Source: Nitrosomonas sp. Is79A3
GTDB lineage: Bacteria > Pseudomonadota > Gammaproteobacteria > Burkholderiales > Nitrosomonadaceae
Assembly: GCF_000219585.1 (NCBI RefSeq)
Contig: NC_015731.1
Span: forward strand, 2,728,001 to 2,792,000
DNA length: 64,000 nucleotides
Direction: 5' to 3'
The notes under the pieces are model-generated. The model was given only the letters and a program-made list of their open reading frames with translations, was not told the DNA's origin and did not search any database. Below, piece by piece: positions 55,221 to 64,000 of this stretch. The first letter of the stretch is position 1; every line of letters begins with the position of its first letter. Made by a program: the position numbers and the translations under genes.

Positions 55221-57464
55221 TTGTCAAATAAGAAGAATCAAAAACTACGTAATCTGGATCCAAATCTTAAGCGTGAGAAAGAGCGCTATGAACACCCATT
55301 GCCCAGCCGGGAATATGTTTTACAGATTTTAAAACAGCAGGGTGTCCCAACTGCTGAACACGCATTATATAAGTTGCTGGATATTACTAAAAAAGAAGAA
55401 GAGCTGTTTAATCGCCGGTTAACTGCGATGATGCGCGAAGGTCAAATTTTCCGTAACCGCAAAGGCGATATCTGCGTCATGGAAAAACTGGATTTGATCA
55501 AAGGCAGAATCCAGGGTCATCCAGACGGATTTGGCTTTCTGATTCCCGATGACGGCAGTCCGGATTTGTATCTGAGCGCTAAAGAAATGAATAAAGCGTT
55601 GCATGGTGACCGGGTTTTGGTGCGCGAAATTGGATTGGACCGGCGCGGCCGGCGTGAAGCTGCGATTGTAGAAGTATTGGAATATACCAATACACAGTTG
55701 GTAGGCCGGTTATACATTGACCACGGCATTCTGCTTGTAGTGGCTGAAAACAAACGCATCAGCCAGGATATTCTGATCGCCAAGGAACACTCTTTGAAGG
55801 CCAAAGCAGGCCAGATTGTCGTCGTCGAGATTATCCAGCAGCCGAATAAACAGTCGCAACCGATCGGAAGAATTATTGAGATTCTCGGGGATTACACCGC
55901 ACCCGGGATGGAAATTGAAATCGCGTTACGAAAACACGATCTTCCCTATGTGTTTTCTCCCGAGGTTGAAAAACTCTCGGCCAAATTTCCCAAAAATGTA
56001 ACAAAGAAAGAACTGACGGGACGCAAAGATATCTCCCATTTACCCCTGGTAACCATAGACAGTGAAACTGCCCGTGATTTTGATGACGCGGTGTACTGTG
56101 AAACAGACGACGAAGGATACCGGCTGTACGTGGCTATTGCGGATGTCAGTCACTATGTAAAACCCAACGATGCCATTGATCAGGAAGCGTTTAACCGCGG
56201 AAATTCCGTTTATTTCCCGCGCCGTGTTATTCCTATGCTGCCGGAAGCGCTATCGAATGAGTTGTGCTCACTTGTTCCAGATAAAAACCGCCTTTGCATG
56301 GTCTGTGAAATACAGTTCCAAGTGAACGGCGACATCCTCGATTATATTTTTTATCCCGCCGTGATGTGCTCCCATGCGCGTCTGACCTACAATAAAGTAG
56401 CGGCCATGCTGGCTAACCCCAAAGGACCTGAAGCCAAGGAATATGCAAAGCTGTTGCCGCACGTGCAACGGGTCCATAAATTATTTAAGGCGTTACTGAA
56501 AGCACGCAAGAAACGCGGCGCGATTGACTTTGAAACGACTGAAACACAAATGTTCTTCAATGAACAAGGGAAAATCGAAAAGATTGAACCGGTGCAACGG
56601 ACCGAAGCGCATCGTTTGATTGAAGAATGCATGCTGGCAGCGAATGTATGTGCCGCAGATTTTCTGCAAAAAAATAATCAGACGACGCTGTACCGTATTC
56701 ATGAAGATCCATCTCCCGAGAAAATTGAAGTCTTGCGTAATTTTCTCAAAGAGTTTGGCATTCAATTAGGTGGAAAAAATAAACCCAGCGCCAAAGATTA
56801 CGCACAAACACTGCTTAAAATACAAGGCAGACCGGATGCGCAGCTACTCCAGACGGTCATGCTAAGATCGTTGCAGCAGGCTGTTTACAGCCCGGATATC
56901 GCCGGGCATTTCGGGCTTGCGTATGACTACTACACGCACTTTACTTCCCCCATCCGCCGTTACCCTGATTTACTGATACATCGTGCCATCAAGGCGGTAT
57001 TAAACGGAAAATCCTATGAACCCGGGGATTGGAACGAGTTGGGCAAACATTGTTCACTCACCGAGCGGCGCGCTGACGAAGCAACGCGTGACGTCGAATC
57101 CTGGCTCAAGTGTTTCTACATGCAGGATAGAATCGGCGAATGTTTTGATGGCGTGATCAGTAGCGTCACCGGGTTTGGCTTATTTGTAGCGCTGGATAAC
57201 GTGTACGTGGAAGGTCTCGTGCATATTTCAGAACTGCCGAGTGATTATTTTCATTTTGATGCTACCAAACATACTTTATTGGGTGAACGCAGCGGCAAAC
57301 AATACCGTCTGGGTGATCGATTACAAGTTAAATTGGTCCGTGTTGATTTGGAAACCAGCAAAATCGATTTTGTATTAGCTGAGCCCAGCAAAAAATCAGG
57401 CAGCTCCAAGAAAAAGGCCGTGTCAAAAACAAAGACCGCGTCAAAAAGTAAGAAATCGCTTTAA
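55221..57464 (+). CDS. rnr: Ribonuclease R
   Basis: This 747-residue 3'-5' exoribonuclease degrades structured RNA. An N-terminal helix-turn-helix and cold-shock domains (about 90-220; G-R-I-Q-G-H-P-D-G-F-G-F) precede the RNB catalytic domain (I-D-S-E-T-A-R-D-F-D-D-A near 282), and a C-terminal S1 domain (about 635-720; G-F-G-L-F-V-A-L) ends in a Lys/Ser-rich tail. The start is a TTG at 55221 with AGGA 12 bases before it; no upstream ATG fits. It lies just after tRNA-Leu and is followed by rlmB. Confidence 0.94.
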   Translation: MSNKKNQKLRNLDPNLKREKERYEHPLPSREYVLQILKQQGVPTAEHALYKLLDITKKEEELFNRRLTAMMREGQIFRNRKGDICVMEKLDLIKGRIQGHPDGFGFLIPDDGSPDLYLSAKEMNKALHGDRVLVREIGLDRRGRREAAIVEVLEYTNTQLVGRLYIDHGILLVVAENKRISQDILIAKEHSLKAKAGQIVVVEIIQQPNKQSQPIGRIIEILGDYTAPGMEIEIALRKHDLPYVFSPEVEKLSAKFPKNVTKKELTGRKDISHLPLVTIDSETARDFDDAVYCETDDEGYRLYVAIADVSHYVKPNDAIDQEAFNRGNSVYFPRRVIPMLPEALSNELCSLVPDKNRLCMVCEIQFQVNGDILDYIFYPAVMCSHARLTYNKVAAMLANPKGPEAKEYAKLLPHVQRVHKLFKALLKARKKRGAIDFETTETQMFFNEQGKIEKIEPVQRTEAHRLIEECMLAANVCAADFLQKNNQTTLYRIHEDPSPEKIEVLRNFLKEFGIQLGGKNKPSAKDYAQTLLKIQGRPDAQLLQTVMLRSLQQAVYSPDIAGHFGLAYDYYTHFTSPIRRYPDLLIHRAIKAVLNGKSYEPGDWNELGKHCSLTERRADEATRDVESWLKCFYMQDRIGECFDGVISSVTGFGLFVALDNVYVEGLVHISELPSDYFHFDATKHTLLGERSGKQYRLGDRLQVKLVRVDLETSKIDFVLAEPSKKSGSSKKKAVSKTKTASKSKKSL

Positions 57465-57486
57465 CCTCTGAAATTGTTTTACAATA

Positions 57487-57518
57487 CGCGGGTTATGATG
57501 ATTGGATCATAACCCGCG
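57487..57518 (+). terminator. Perfect hairpin between rnr and rlmB
   Basis: CGCGGGTTATGAT (57487-57499) is perfectly complementary to ATCATAACCCGCG (57506-57518) with a 6-base loop. It lies 23 bases past rnr. No T-run follows, so it may attenuate or stabilise rather than fully stop transcription. Confidence 0.45.
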
Positions 57519-57615
57519 AGAAAATCAGAACACGGCAGCACCACGCTTCTATTTTTCATCAAATATCTCTTATGTTAAGCGATGCTTAGCAAAATTTTCA
57601 GGTTTGTTAGGAATT

Positions 57616-58356
57616 ATGTCGAGCACCCGCCTTATTTTTGGCTTTCACGCGGTCACCAGCCGTTTGCGGCAAAATCCGGATAGCATCAAAGAGATATTTA
57701 TCGACGCCACGCGGGATGATCAGCGTGCACGCGGGTTAATCAAGCTTGCCGAAGACCAAAAGATTCGTTTGATCACCTGTGAGGGACCAAGACTGACAAG
57801 CATGGCCGGTACCGACCGTCATCAAGGTGTCGTGGCCAATATTGATATTACGCGCAGTTATGTCGACATCAGCGATGTTCTCGATACACTGACTGAACCC
57901 GCCCGGCTGCTGGTATTGGATGGCATTCAAGATCCGCACAATTTAGGTGCGTGTTTACGTGTTGCCGATGCGTTTGGCGTGCATGCCGTGATTGCGCCGA
58001 AAGATCGGGCAGTCGGATTGACTTCAACCGTTTATAAAGTTTCCAGCGGCGCTGCAGATACGGTGCCCTATATAGCCGTGACCAATTTGTCGCGTACGCT
58101 AAAGCAATTAAAAAAGCAGGGAATCTGGATTATAGGTACCGCAGAAGATGCAGATCACGATCTCACTCATTTTCAGATTCAAGGGCCGGTTGCCTGGGTA
58201 TTTGGCTCTGAAGAAAAAGGATTGCGGCGATTAACGCGGGAATCCTGCGATCAGTTGGTGCGCATTCCGATGCTGGGCAGCATAGAAAGCTTAAATGTCG
58301 CTGTCAGCGCAGGAATTTGTCTTTTTGAAACGCTCCGCCAACAATCTTCGGCTTGA
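57616..58356 (+). CDS. rlmB: 23S rRNA (guanosine-2'-O-)-methyltransferase RlmB
   Basis: This 246-residue SpoU-family methyltransferase modifies G2251 of 23S rRNA. The N-terminal substrate-binding domain starts I-F-G-F-H-A-V. SPOUT motifs are L-D-G-I-Q-D-P-H-N-L-G-A near 104, F-G-S-E-E-K-G-L near 197 and S-L-N-V-A-V-S-A near 226. The start at 57616 (AGGA just upstream) avoids the hairpin; a longer frame from 57502 is unlikely. The rnr-rlmB order is standard. Confidence 0.93.
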   Translation: MSSTRLIFGFHAVTSRLRQNPDSIKEIFIDATRDDQRARGLIKLAEDQKIRLITCEGPRLTSMAGTDRHQGVVANIDITRSYVDISDVLDTLTEPARLLVLDGIQDPHNLGACLRVADAFGVHAVIAPKDRAVGLTSTVYKVSSGAADTVPYIAVTNLSRTLKQLKKQGIWIIGTAEDADHDLTHFQIQGPVAWVFGSEEKGLRRLTRESCDQLVRIPMLGSIESLNVAVSAGICLFETLRQQSSA

Positions 58357-58460
58357 TCTATGTACCTGATAAAATACATCTCAGCATTTAAACAAAAAGA
58401 ATCTATGTTATGCCCGGTAATCCAATTCAATCAAAATATTGACATCGCTAATTCTCAACC

Positions 58461-60218
58461 ATGACTTCATCTGCCTATCCCAACTTTAAAACACATTTTG
58501 CCGGACTTTTCCGCCAGGCAGGCAATCACATCACCACACTGGATGCTTCCATTCGTATTGAGCTGGCGCGCACCAAACAAGCCAGTCATGGCGATTATTC
58601 CTGTAATCTTGCGATGCAGTTGGCCAAACCTTTGCATAAAAATCCGCGTGAGATTGCCAATTTATTGGTCGATGCGCTGCCGCCCTCGCCTTATCTGGAG
58701 AAAGTTGAAGTGGCTGGTGCCGGTTTCATCAATCTGTTCCTGAAAAACTCCGCCAAGCAGCAATATCTGCAGCAGGTTCTCCAAGGCAAAGAAGCGTTCG
58801 GTCATAGTGATTTTGGTCAAGGAAAAAAGATTCAGGTGGAATTTGTCTCGGCCAATCCAACCGGACCACTGCATGTCGGGCATGGACGTGGCGCCGCGAT
58901 CGGTGCAAGTTTATCCAGCATACTGGCAGCGGCCGGTTTTAATGTATCTCGCGAATTCTATGTCAATGACGCAGGACGGCAGATGGATATTCTGACGCTT
59001 TCCACCTGGCTGCGTTATCTGGAACTCAACAATATTCGCGTTCCTTTTCCGGAGAATGCTTATCAGGGCGACTATGTTAAAACCATGGCACAACTGATCC
59101 AGCAAGCACATGCCCAGCGGTATGTGCATCAACCAGTCTTATTGCTGGAGGATCTGCCAGAAAATATCCATGAAACAGGAATTAATACTGATGAGCAGTT
59201 GGATCAATTAATTGCGAATGCAAAAAAAATACTCGGTCAGGATTATGCGTATATTCACAATTTTGTGCTGACAGAACAATTGGGCGATTGCCGCAATGAT
59301 TTGATGGAATTCGGTGTGGAATTTGATACCTGGTTTTCAGAACAATCGTTATTTGATAATGGCCTTGTCGCGCATACCATCCAGTTGCTTGAGAAGAAAC
59401 ATTACTTGTATCTACAGGATGGCGCCATTTGGTTTCGTTCCACCGATTTTGGCGATGAAAAAGACCGTGTCGTGCAAAGAGAAAACGGTCAATTTACTTA
59501 TTTTGCTTCGGATATCGCCTATCACCTGAACAAATTCGAACGCGGCTTTGACCAGGTAATCAATATCTGGGGGGCGGATCATCATGGTTATATTGCCCGG
59601 GTGAAAGGCGCGCTACAGGCATTGGAGCTGGATCCGGAAAAACTGGAAATCGCCCTGGTGCAATTTGCTGTGCTCTACCGTGACGGCAAAAAGGCGCCCA
59701 TGTCCACCCGTTCCGGCGAGTTTGTCACATTGCGGGAATTGCGCCAGGAGGTCGGCAGAGATGCCGCACGATTCTTTTATGTGATGCGTAAAAGCGATCA
59801 GCATTTGGATTTTGATTTAGATCTGGCCAAATCGCAAAGCAATGAAAATCCGGTTTATTACGTCCAGTATGCCCATGCCCGCGTGTGCAGTGTGTTGGCG
59901 CAATGGGATGGCGATATGAACGATCTGATTGAGGCGAGTACGGAAGCGCTATCCAGTCCTGCTGAATTGGCTTTGCTGCAAAAATTAATTGATTTTCCGG
60001 ATACTGTGGAAATGGCTGCCAAGGAATTTTCTCCGCATCTGATTGCCTTCTACCTCAGAGAGCTGGCCAGCGAATTTCATAGTTACTATAATTCAACGCG
60101 TTTCCTGGTCCCTGAGATTCCATTGCAGCACGCTCGTTTGGCGTTGATTGCTTCGATCCGTCAGGTACTGAATAATGGTCTGAGGTTACTTGGTGTCAGC
60201 GCTCCTGATAAAATGTGA
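58461..60218 (+). CDS. argS: Arginyl-tRNA synthetase
   Basis: This 585-residue class I synthetase charges tRNA-Arg. The HIGH-like motif N-P-T-G-P-L-H-V-G-H is near residue 133-142, and a diverged KMSKS segment A-P-M-S-T-R-S-G near 414 is typical of ArgS. The N-terminal Arg-N domain and the C-terminal anticodon-binding domain (about 460-585) are both present. Length is normal. It is followed 24 bases later by the SPOR gene, an order common in betaproteobacteria. Confidence 0.96.
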   Translation: MTSSAYPNFKTHFAGLFRQAGNHITTLDASIRIELARTKQASHGDYSCNLAMQLAKPLHKNPREIANLLVDALPPSPYLEKVEVAGAGFINLFLKNSAKQQYLQQVLQGKEAFGHSDFGQGKKIQVEFVSANPTGPLHVGHGRGAAIGASLSSILAAAGFNVSREFYVNDAGRQMDILTLSTWLRYLELNNIRVPFPENAYQGDYVKTMAQLIQQAHAQRYVHQPVLLLEDLPENIHETGINTDEQLDQLIANAKKILGQDYAYIHNFVLTEQLGDCRNDLMEFGVEFDTWFSEQSLFDNGLVAHTIQLLEKKHYLYLQDGAIWFRSTDFGDEKDRVVQRENGQFTYFASDIAYHLNKFERGFDQVINIWGADHHGYIARVKGALQALELDPEKLEIALVQFAVLYRDGKKAPMSTRSGEFVTLRELRQEVGRDAARFFYVMRKSDQHLDFDLDLAKSQSNENPVYYVQYAHARVCSVLAQWDGDMNDLIEASTEALSSPAELALLQKLIDFPDTVEMAAKEFSPHLIAFYLRELASEFHSYYNSTRFLVPEIPLQHARLALIASIRQVLNNGLRLLGVSAPDKM

Positions 60219-60242
60219 TCGAATTAATGCATAAGGATACTC

Positions 60243-61031
60243 ATGAGTCGAGATTATAAGACCCGCAAGCCTTCAAAATCCACGCCTGAAAAAGGCGGTT
60301 CTGCATTTCTGGGCGGATTCGTCGGTTACGCATTAGGTCTTGCGAGTGCCATTGGCATATGGCTGTATCTTAACTATGCACCCAGTCCGTTTTTGCCTAC
60401 TGAGAAAGCGGTCAGCTCAGTTGAGAAAAGCGAAGCAAAAGCAACGCCGGAGCAACCCAAAACACCTGCTAAACCACAAGAAGAACCCGTGGTTACTGCT
60501 GAGGAAAAGCCGCGGTTTGATTTTTACAAGATACTGCCTGGTATTGAAGAGCCCGAGATTGACCCTGAATACAAACCGGTTGCTGCACAACCCGCTCAAC
60601 CGCAAGTTACTGCCAAGATTCCGGAAAATAGCAATAAACCCGCTGAAAATGTGCAACAACCCACCCCGCCAGCTCGCCCGAATACTAATCCGGCAGTAAC
60701 CGCACCGCAAATCGCTGCCGTTCCGCCGCGTACTATTCCAGCAGAACCGGTACCACAACCGGCAGCACCCCAGCTTAAGAGCCCTCCTCCAGTGAAAGAA
60801 AAATTCTTTCTCCAGGCTGGATCATTCAGAAGAAACGATGAAGCGGAAAACATGAAGGCCCGACTTGCATTCCTTGGCGTATCAGCATCCATTCAACCAA
60901 TCGATTTAGCGGAAAAAGGCACTTGGTATAGAGTACGTATCGGCCCTCTGACTAACAAAGCGGATATTGATGAAATCAGCGCTTCATTAAAAGAAAATGG
61001 CATAGGAACACAATTTATAAAAGTACAATAA
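60243..61031 (+). CDS. SPOR-domain membrane protein (FtsN/DedD-like)
   Basis: This 262-residue protein has a single N-terminal membrane helix (about 22-42; G-F-V-G-Y-A-L-G-L-A), a long Pro/Ala-rich periplasmic linker (about 55-180) and a C-terminal SPOR domain (F-F-L-Q-A-G-S-F near 190) that binds denuded peptidoglycan at the septum. It probably acts in cell division. It lies between argS and dsbA. Confidence 0.85.
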   Translation: MSRDYKTRKPSKSTPEKGGSAFLGGFVGYALGLASAIGIWLYLNYAPSPFLPTEKAVSSVEKSEAKATPEQPKTPAKPQEEPVVTAEEKPRFDFYKILPGIEEPEIDPEYKPVAAQPAQPQVTAKIPENSNKPAENVQQPTPPARPNTNPAVTAPQIAAVPPRTIPAEPVPQPAAPQLKSPPPVKEKFFLQAGSFRRNDEAENMKARLAFLGVSASIQPIDLAEKGTWYRVRIGPLTNKADIDEISASLKENGIGTQFIKVQ

Positions 61032-61129
61032 AATATTTCCTGACACCCTGCTTAAACTCAATTTTTGTGCAACCCATTCATGCAAAACAGAATCAACAGC
61101 CAGTTAGATACTTTATTTAAGGAGTTAAA

Positions 61130-61768
61130 ATGAATCAATATAAGCCGCTTGCAGTTTTCTTCTTATTGTTGAGTTTTAGTTTAATAAGCCTATCCAGTGC
61201 ACGTGCTGATATCGTTGAAGGCAAAGATTATACCGTCCTGGCTACCCCGCAACCCACCCAGGATGGTAACACGATTGAAGTTTTAGAATTTTTTTGGTAC
61301 GGTTGTCCCCATTGCGACAGCTTGCACCCGCATCTTAAAACCTGGCTGATGAACATTCCTAAGGATGTCAGTTTTCGCTATGTGCCCGCGACGCTTCGCG
61401 CCAATTGGGTAGCCGCTGCAAAAATCTTCTATACGATAGAAGCCATTGGAAAAACCGATGTTCTGCATGACAAAGTCTATGATGCTGTTCATCGTGACAA
61501 AATTGACATAAATAATGAATCTGTTCTATTTGATTGGGTTGAGAAACAAGGCATCGACAGAAAGAAATTTGAAGATACCTATCGCTCTTTTTCTGTGCAG
61601 AATCAAGTGGCAAGATCAACACAATTATCTCGTCAATACCAACTCACCGGTGTTCCTGCATTGGTCATCAATGGAAAGTACATCACGAGCGGAAAAATGG
61701 GCGGTACACCGCAAGATACCATCAGAACCTTAGAAGCACTTATTGAAAAGATACGTAAGGAAAAATAA
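61130..61768 (+). CDS. dsbA: Thiol:disulfide interchange protein DsbA
   Basis: This 212-residue periplasmic oxidase has a signal peptide (about 1-26, ending A-R-A|D) and a thioredoxin fold with helical insertion. The active site F-F-W-Y-G-C-P-H-C is near 53-61, and the cis-proline loop T-G-V-P-A-L near 178 is intact. It forms disulfides in exported proteins, such as the cysteine-containing ones in this window. AAGGAG precedes the ATG. Confidence 0.92.
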   Translation: MNQYKPLAVFFLLLSFSLISLSSARADIVEGKDYTVLATPQPTQDGNTIEVLEFFWYGCPHCDSLHPHLKTWLMNIPKDVSFRYVPATLRANWVAAAKIFYTIEAIGKTDVLHDKVYDAVHRDKIDINNESVLFDWVEKQGIDRKKFEDTYRSFSVQNQVARSTQLSRQYQLTGVPALVINGKYITSGKMGGTPQDTIRTLEALIEKIRKEK

Positions 61769-61842
61769 CGTATGCAGTTTTCCATTTATTGGAATACACC
61801 AAAATATTCTGTTAATTTGATTTATTATCAGGTGAATCAATA

Positions 61843-62307
61843 ATGATGGCAAACAAGATAATTTTTGGAGCAGGCTGTTTCTGGGGAGTAGAAGCAGCCT
61901 TTCGCAGTATTGAAGGAGTCACCGGCGTGACTTGCGGCTATTCCGGCGGGCATACCGGCAATCCAACCTATACGGCCGTTTGCACCAACACCACCGGCCA
62001 TATTGAAGTGGTTCTGGTGGAATATGATCCGGCAGAAGTTGCTTTTGGAACATTGCTGGATAATTTCTGGAATTGCCATAATCCTACCACCCAGGACCGT
62101 CAAGGTCCTGACATTGGAACACAATATCGTTCAGCTATCTTTTTCTTCACACCAGAACAAGAGATTGCCGCAATAGAATCCAAGCATAGGTTACAAAATA
62201 GCGGACGCTGGCGCGATCCTGTCGTAACTAAAATTTTACCTGCCGGTCAATTTTACGTTGCGGAAGAATATCATCAGAATTATTTCAGCAAGCATGGCAT
62301 TCATTAA
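61843..62307 (+). CDS. msrA: Peptide methionine-S-sulfoxide reductase MsrA
   Basis: This 154-residue enzyme repairs oxidised methionine. The catalytic motif G-A-G-C-F-W-G-V-E is near residues 8-16, and G-T-Q-Y-R-S near 90 and E-E-Y-H-Q-N-Y-F near 142 are conserved. It ends soon after this, giving a short form without a C-terminal recycling cysteine. AGGTGA precedes the start; ATG 61843 and 61846 are both possible. Confidence 0.92.
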   Translation: MMANKIIFGAGCFWGVEAAFRSIEGVTGVTCGYSGGHTGNPTYTAVCTNTTGHIEVVLVEYDPAEVAFGTLLDNFWNCHNPTTQDRQGPDIGTQYRSAIFFFTPEQEIAAIESKHRLQNSGRWRDPVVTKILPAGQFYVAEEYHQNYFSKHGIH

Positions 62308-62456
62308 CATTCCTTATTAACTAACCTTCTAATTTGCCGTTAACAGGAAAAGCATATTAGATTTTTATAACACTCAGGAAAAAAGAATCTAATACAGACT
62401 GCGATATGGTTTGCGCCAACATACTAACTAACAATTTTTCTTAGAAGAAGTTCAAG

Positions 62457-64000
62457 ATGGGATCCATTCAATCGCCCTATACTCCCCAAGACCCATCCAA
62501 CTTTCCTGATCCTGCAGTGGTAAAAAAAGATGGTACAAAAAATTTAAGAGACCATTTGATCGAAGCGGTCACTAATGACCCGGACCTCCCCGCTCTTGGC
62601 AGCTCCATAACACGCATCGTACAACTATCGTCATCGGATGATCAATCCATTCAACAATTGGCCTATTTTGTTCTCTCGGATGTTTCATTAACACAAAAGA
62701 TTTTGCGTTTATCAAATTCTGTAGCCTTTATCTCAGCATCTAACAAAGTCAACACCAGTATCACGAAAGCAATATTCCTGCTGGGTTTTAATTCGGTAAA
62801 GACTTGCGCTTTAGCCATGCTGCTGGTTGATGGCATGTCCGGAAAACGCGCGGAACACGTGCGCACAGAGTTAATTTACGCCTTGGCAGCCAGTATGATT
62901 AGCCGTGAGCTAGTTAAGCTAAGCTCTTTTAAAGATGCAGAAGAAATTGCTGTTGTTGCCTTATTCAAGAACCTTGGACGTTTATTGCTTGCTGCTTATG
63001 ACCATGATCTGTACCAAGAAATGATGACTCTCATCAAGCAAGGCACGCATACACCTGTACAAGCATCACAAGCGGTGTTGGATTTCAACCTAGATACATT
63101 GACTGAAACTATTCTGGAAAAATGGAATATTCCCATCAGTATTATACAAGCGCTAAAAAACAAGCCTACTGGTATCTTAAACACTGCAAGAAATAAACAA
63201 GAGTGGATGCAGCATGCCGCTGAATTTAGTGAAAAAGCTACGTCACTCGTTTTAGCAACCACCGAACCAGAAGATTCTGAGCTAAGAAATAAGCTACTCA
63301 ACCGTTTTGGTAAAGCACTTAATCTGGATAAATATAAATTGGATCAATTGATAATGAGTGCTTCCGCAGAAACACGCACACTCTTAATCAATGCAAATTT
63401 ACTCACAACGGATAAAAGTAAAAAAATCAGTCCGGATACAACACAGACAGAATTTGATATTTCTGTAGAAGATTCACTCAGTGAACTGCTGTTTAGCAAT
63501 GATGAAAGCAATAACTCAGAAATTACTCAGCGTTACCCCAGTGGCAAACCGTATAATGCATCCGCATTATTATTGGCTGGTGTGCAAGACGTAACCGAAA
63601 TTATGGCATCCGGTAAGTATAAGCTCGAGGATCTGATCATGTTAGTTCTGGAAACTTATTATAATAGTTTAGGTTTTCGTTTTTGCACCCTTTGCCTTAA
63701 AGATCCACAAATGAATCTGTTTCGCGCACGCAGTTCCCTGGGAAGAAGTAACATGGCGTATCAAAAGGCGTTTAGCTTCCCAATGGCGCCGTCTAATGAT
63801 CTGCTCCATCTTGCCCTGAAGAAGAATGTAGATTTGCTGATTTCAGATGCCTACATCCCGAAAATCCGCAAACTGATACCCCAGTGGCATATGGATTTAT
63901 TACCTGATGCACGTAGTTTTATTGTGCTCCCTTTGGTTGCCAACGAGAAACCCATTGGCCTATTTTATGCCGATCGCGCATTAGAAGCACCTGAAGGAAT
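62457..64000 (+). CDS. HDOD-GAF domain protein (partial)
   Basis: This frame begins at ATG 62457 and stays open for 514 codons to the end of the window. An HDOD domain (about 35-235; L-P-A-L-G near 47, S-D-V-S-L-T-Q-K-I-L near 76, F-K-N-L-G-R near 167) is followed by a GAF-like domain (about 375 onward; I-V-L-P-L-V-A-N-E-K-P-I-G-L-F near 488-502). Such proteins regulate signalling and are often linked to c-di-GMP. The C-terminus is outside the window. Confidence 0.75.
   Translation, partial: MGSIQSPYTPQDPSNFPDPAVVKKDGTKNLRDHLIEAVTNDPDLPALGSSITRIVQLSSSDDQSIQQLAYFVLSDVSLTQKILRLSNSVAFISASNKVNTSITKAIFLLGFNSVKTCALAMLLVDGMSGKRAEHVRTELIYALAASMISRELVKLSSFKDAEEIAVVALFKNLGRLLLAAYDHDLYQEMMTLIKQGTHTPVQASQAVLDFNLDTLTETILEKWNIPISIIQALKNKPTGILNTARNKQEWMQHAAEFSEKATSLVLATTEPEDSELRNKLLNRFGKALNLDKYKLDQLIMSASAETRTLLINANLLTTDKSKKISPDTTQTEFDISVEDSLSELLFSNDESNNSEITQRYPSGKPYNASALLLAGVQDVTEIMASGKYKLEDLIMLVLETYYNSLGFRFCTLCLKDPQMNLFRARSSLGRSNMAYQKAFSFPMAPSNDLLHLALKKNVDLLISDAYIPKIRKLIPQWHMDLLPDARSFIVLPLVANEKPIGLFYADRALEAPEG

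Noticed and set aside
57502..57615. Longer RlmB N-terminus
   Set aside because: It would begin within a strong hairpin and lacks a ribosome site; the RlmB family starts at the M-S-S-T-R-L-I-F-G-F-H segment.

Overview
The window looks like chromosome of an ammonia-oxidising betaproteobacterium close to Nitrosomonas. A small metal-binding protein of the SmbP type (first known from Nitrosomonas europaea) sits here with two PEP-CTERM proteins, betaproteobacterial gene orders such as rnr-rlmB and argS-SPOR-dsbA, and moderate GC content. The genus is inferred from gene content only. About 52 genes or gene remnants can be supported. Left part (1-41.3 kb), core chromosome: an HNH endonuclease with a SEC-C tail; an IS110-family element with a probable bridge-RNA leader; an exported M1 peptidase and a ChaN/PDZ protein; purL divergent from nnrD; a ROK kinase; a PEP-CTERM protein; the AMMECR1/Memo/radical-SAM triad with a coupled hydrolase; a HhH-GPD protein; a secreted lipase; and a second PEP-CTERM protein. 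Then comes a possible copper or redox envelope cluster: ApbE, a DUF3570 fusion, a DUF4266 lipoprotein, a TlpA-like thioredoxin and three exported proteins whose mature form should begin with histidine. After it come a membrane spermidine-synthase-like protein, recN, nadK, hrcA and hemH, then a metal and stress group (SmbP, a His-rich protein, a PepSY protein, a PhoP/PhoQ-like pair, a short GDT1 protein) and a PAS-GGDEF-EAL protein. Accessory part (41.5-55.1 kb): first a remnant of a type I restriction locus, where hsdM is cut after its N-terminal domain and fused to a two-gene module of a SIR2-domain protein and a 941-residue helical protein. This is probably an uncharacterised NAD-depleting defence system. 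Next is a compact integrative element of about 9 kb in the 3' end of tRNA-Leu(CAG). It carries a tyrosine integrase, a Cro-like regulator, a 314-residue protein, an AlpA-like regulator, two small proteins, a TOPRIM/DUF927 replication protein and a Cys/His protein. It is bracketed by mirror-image clusters of a GTAGGGC iteron, with an AT-rich stretch beside the left cluster, which resembles the two-site origin of satellite phage P4. A three-way-junction RNA whose loop can pair with the downstream Shine-Dalgarno region resembles C4-type immunity RNAs, and a second Icd/Ash-like leader lies further in. Right part (55.1-64 kb), core again: tRNA-Leu, rnr, rlmB, argS, a SPOR protein, dsbA, msrA and an HDOD-GAF protein that runs off the window. 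Small dispersed inverted repeats and one apbE relic occupy several gaps. All family assignments come from reading motifs; no database search was possible.
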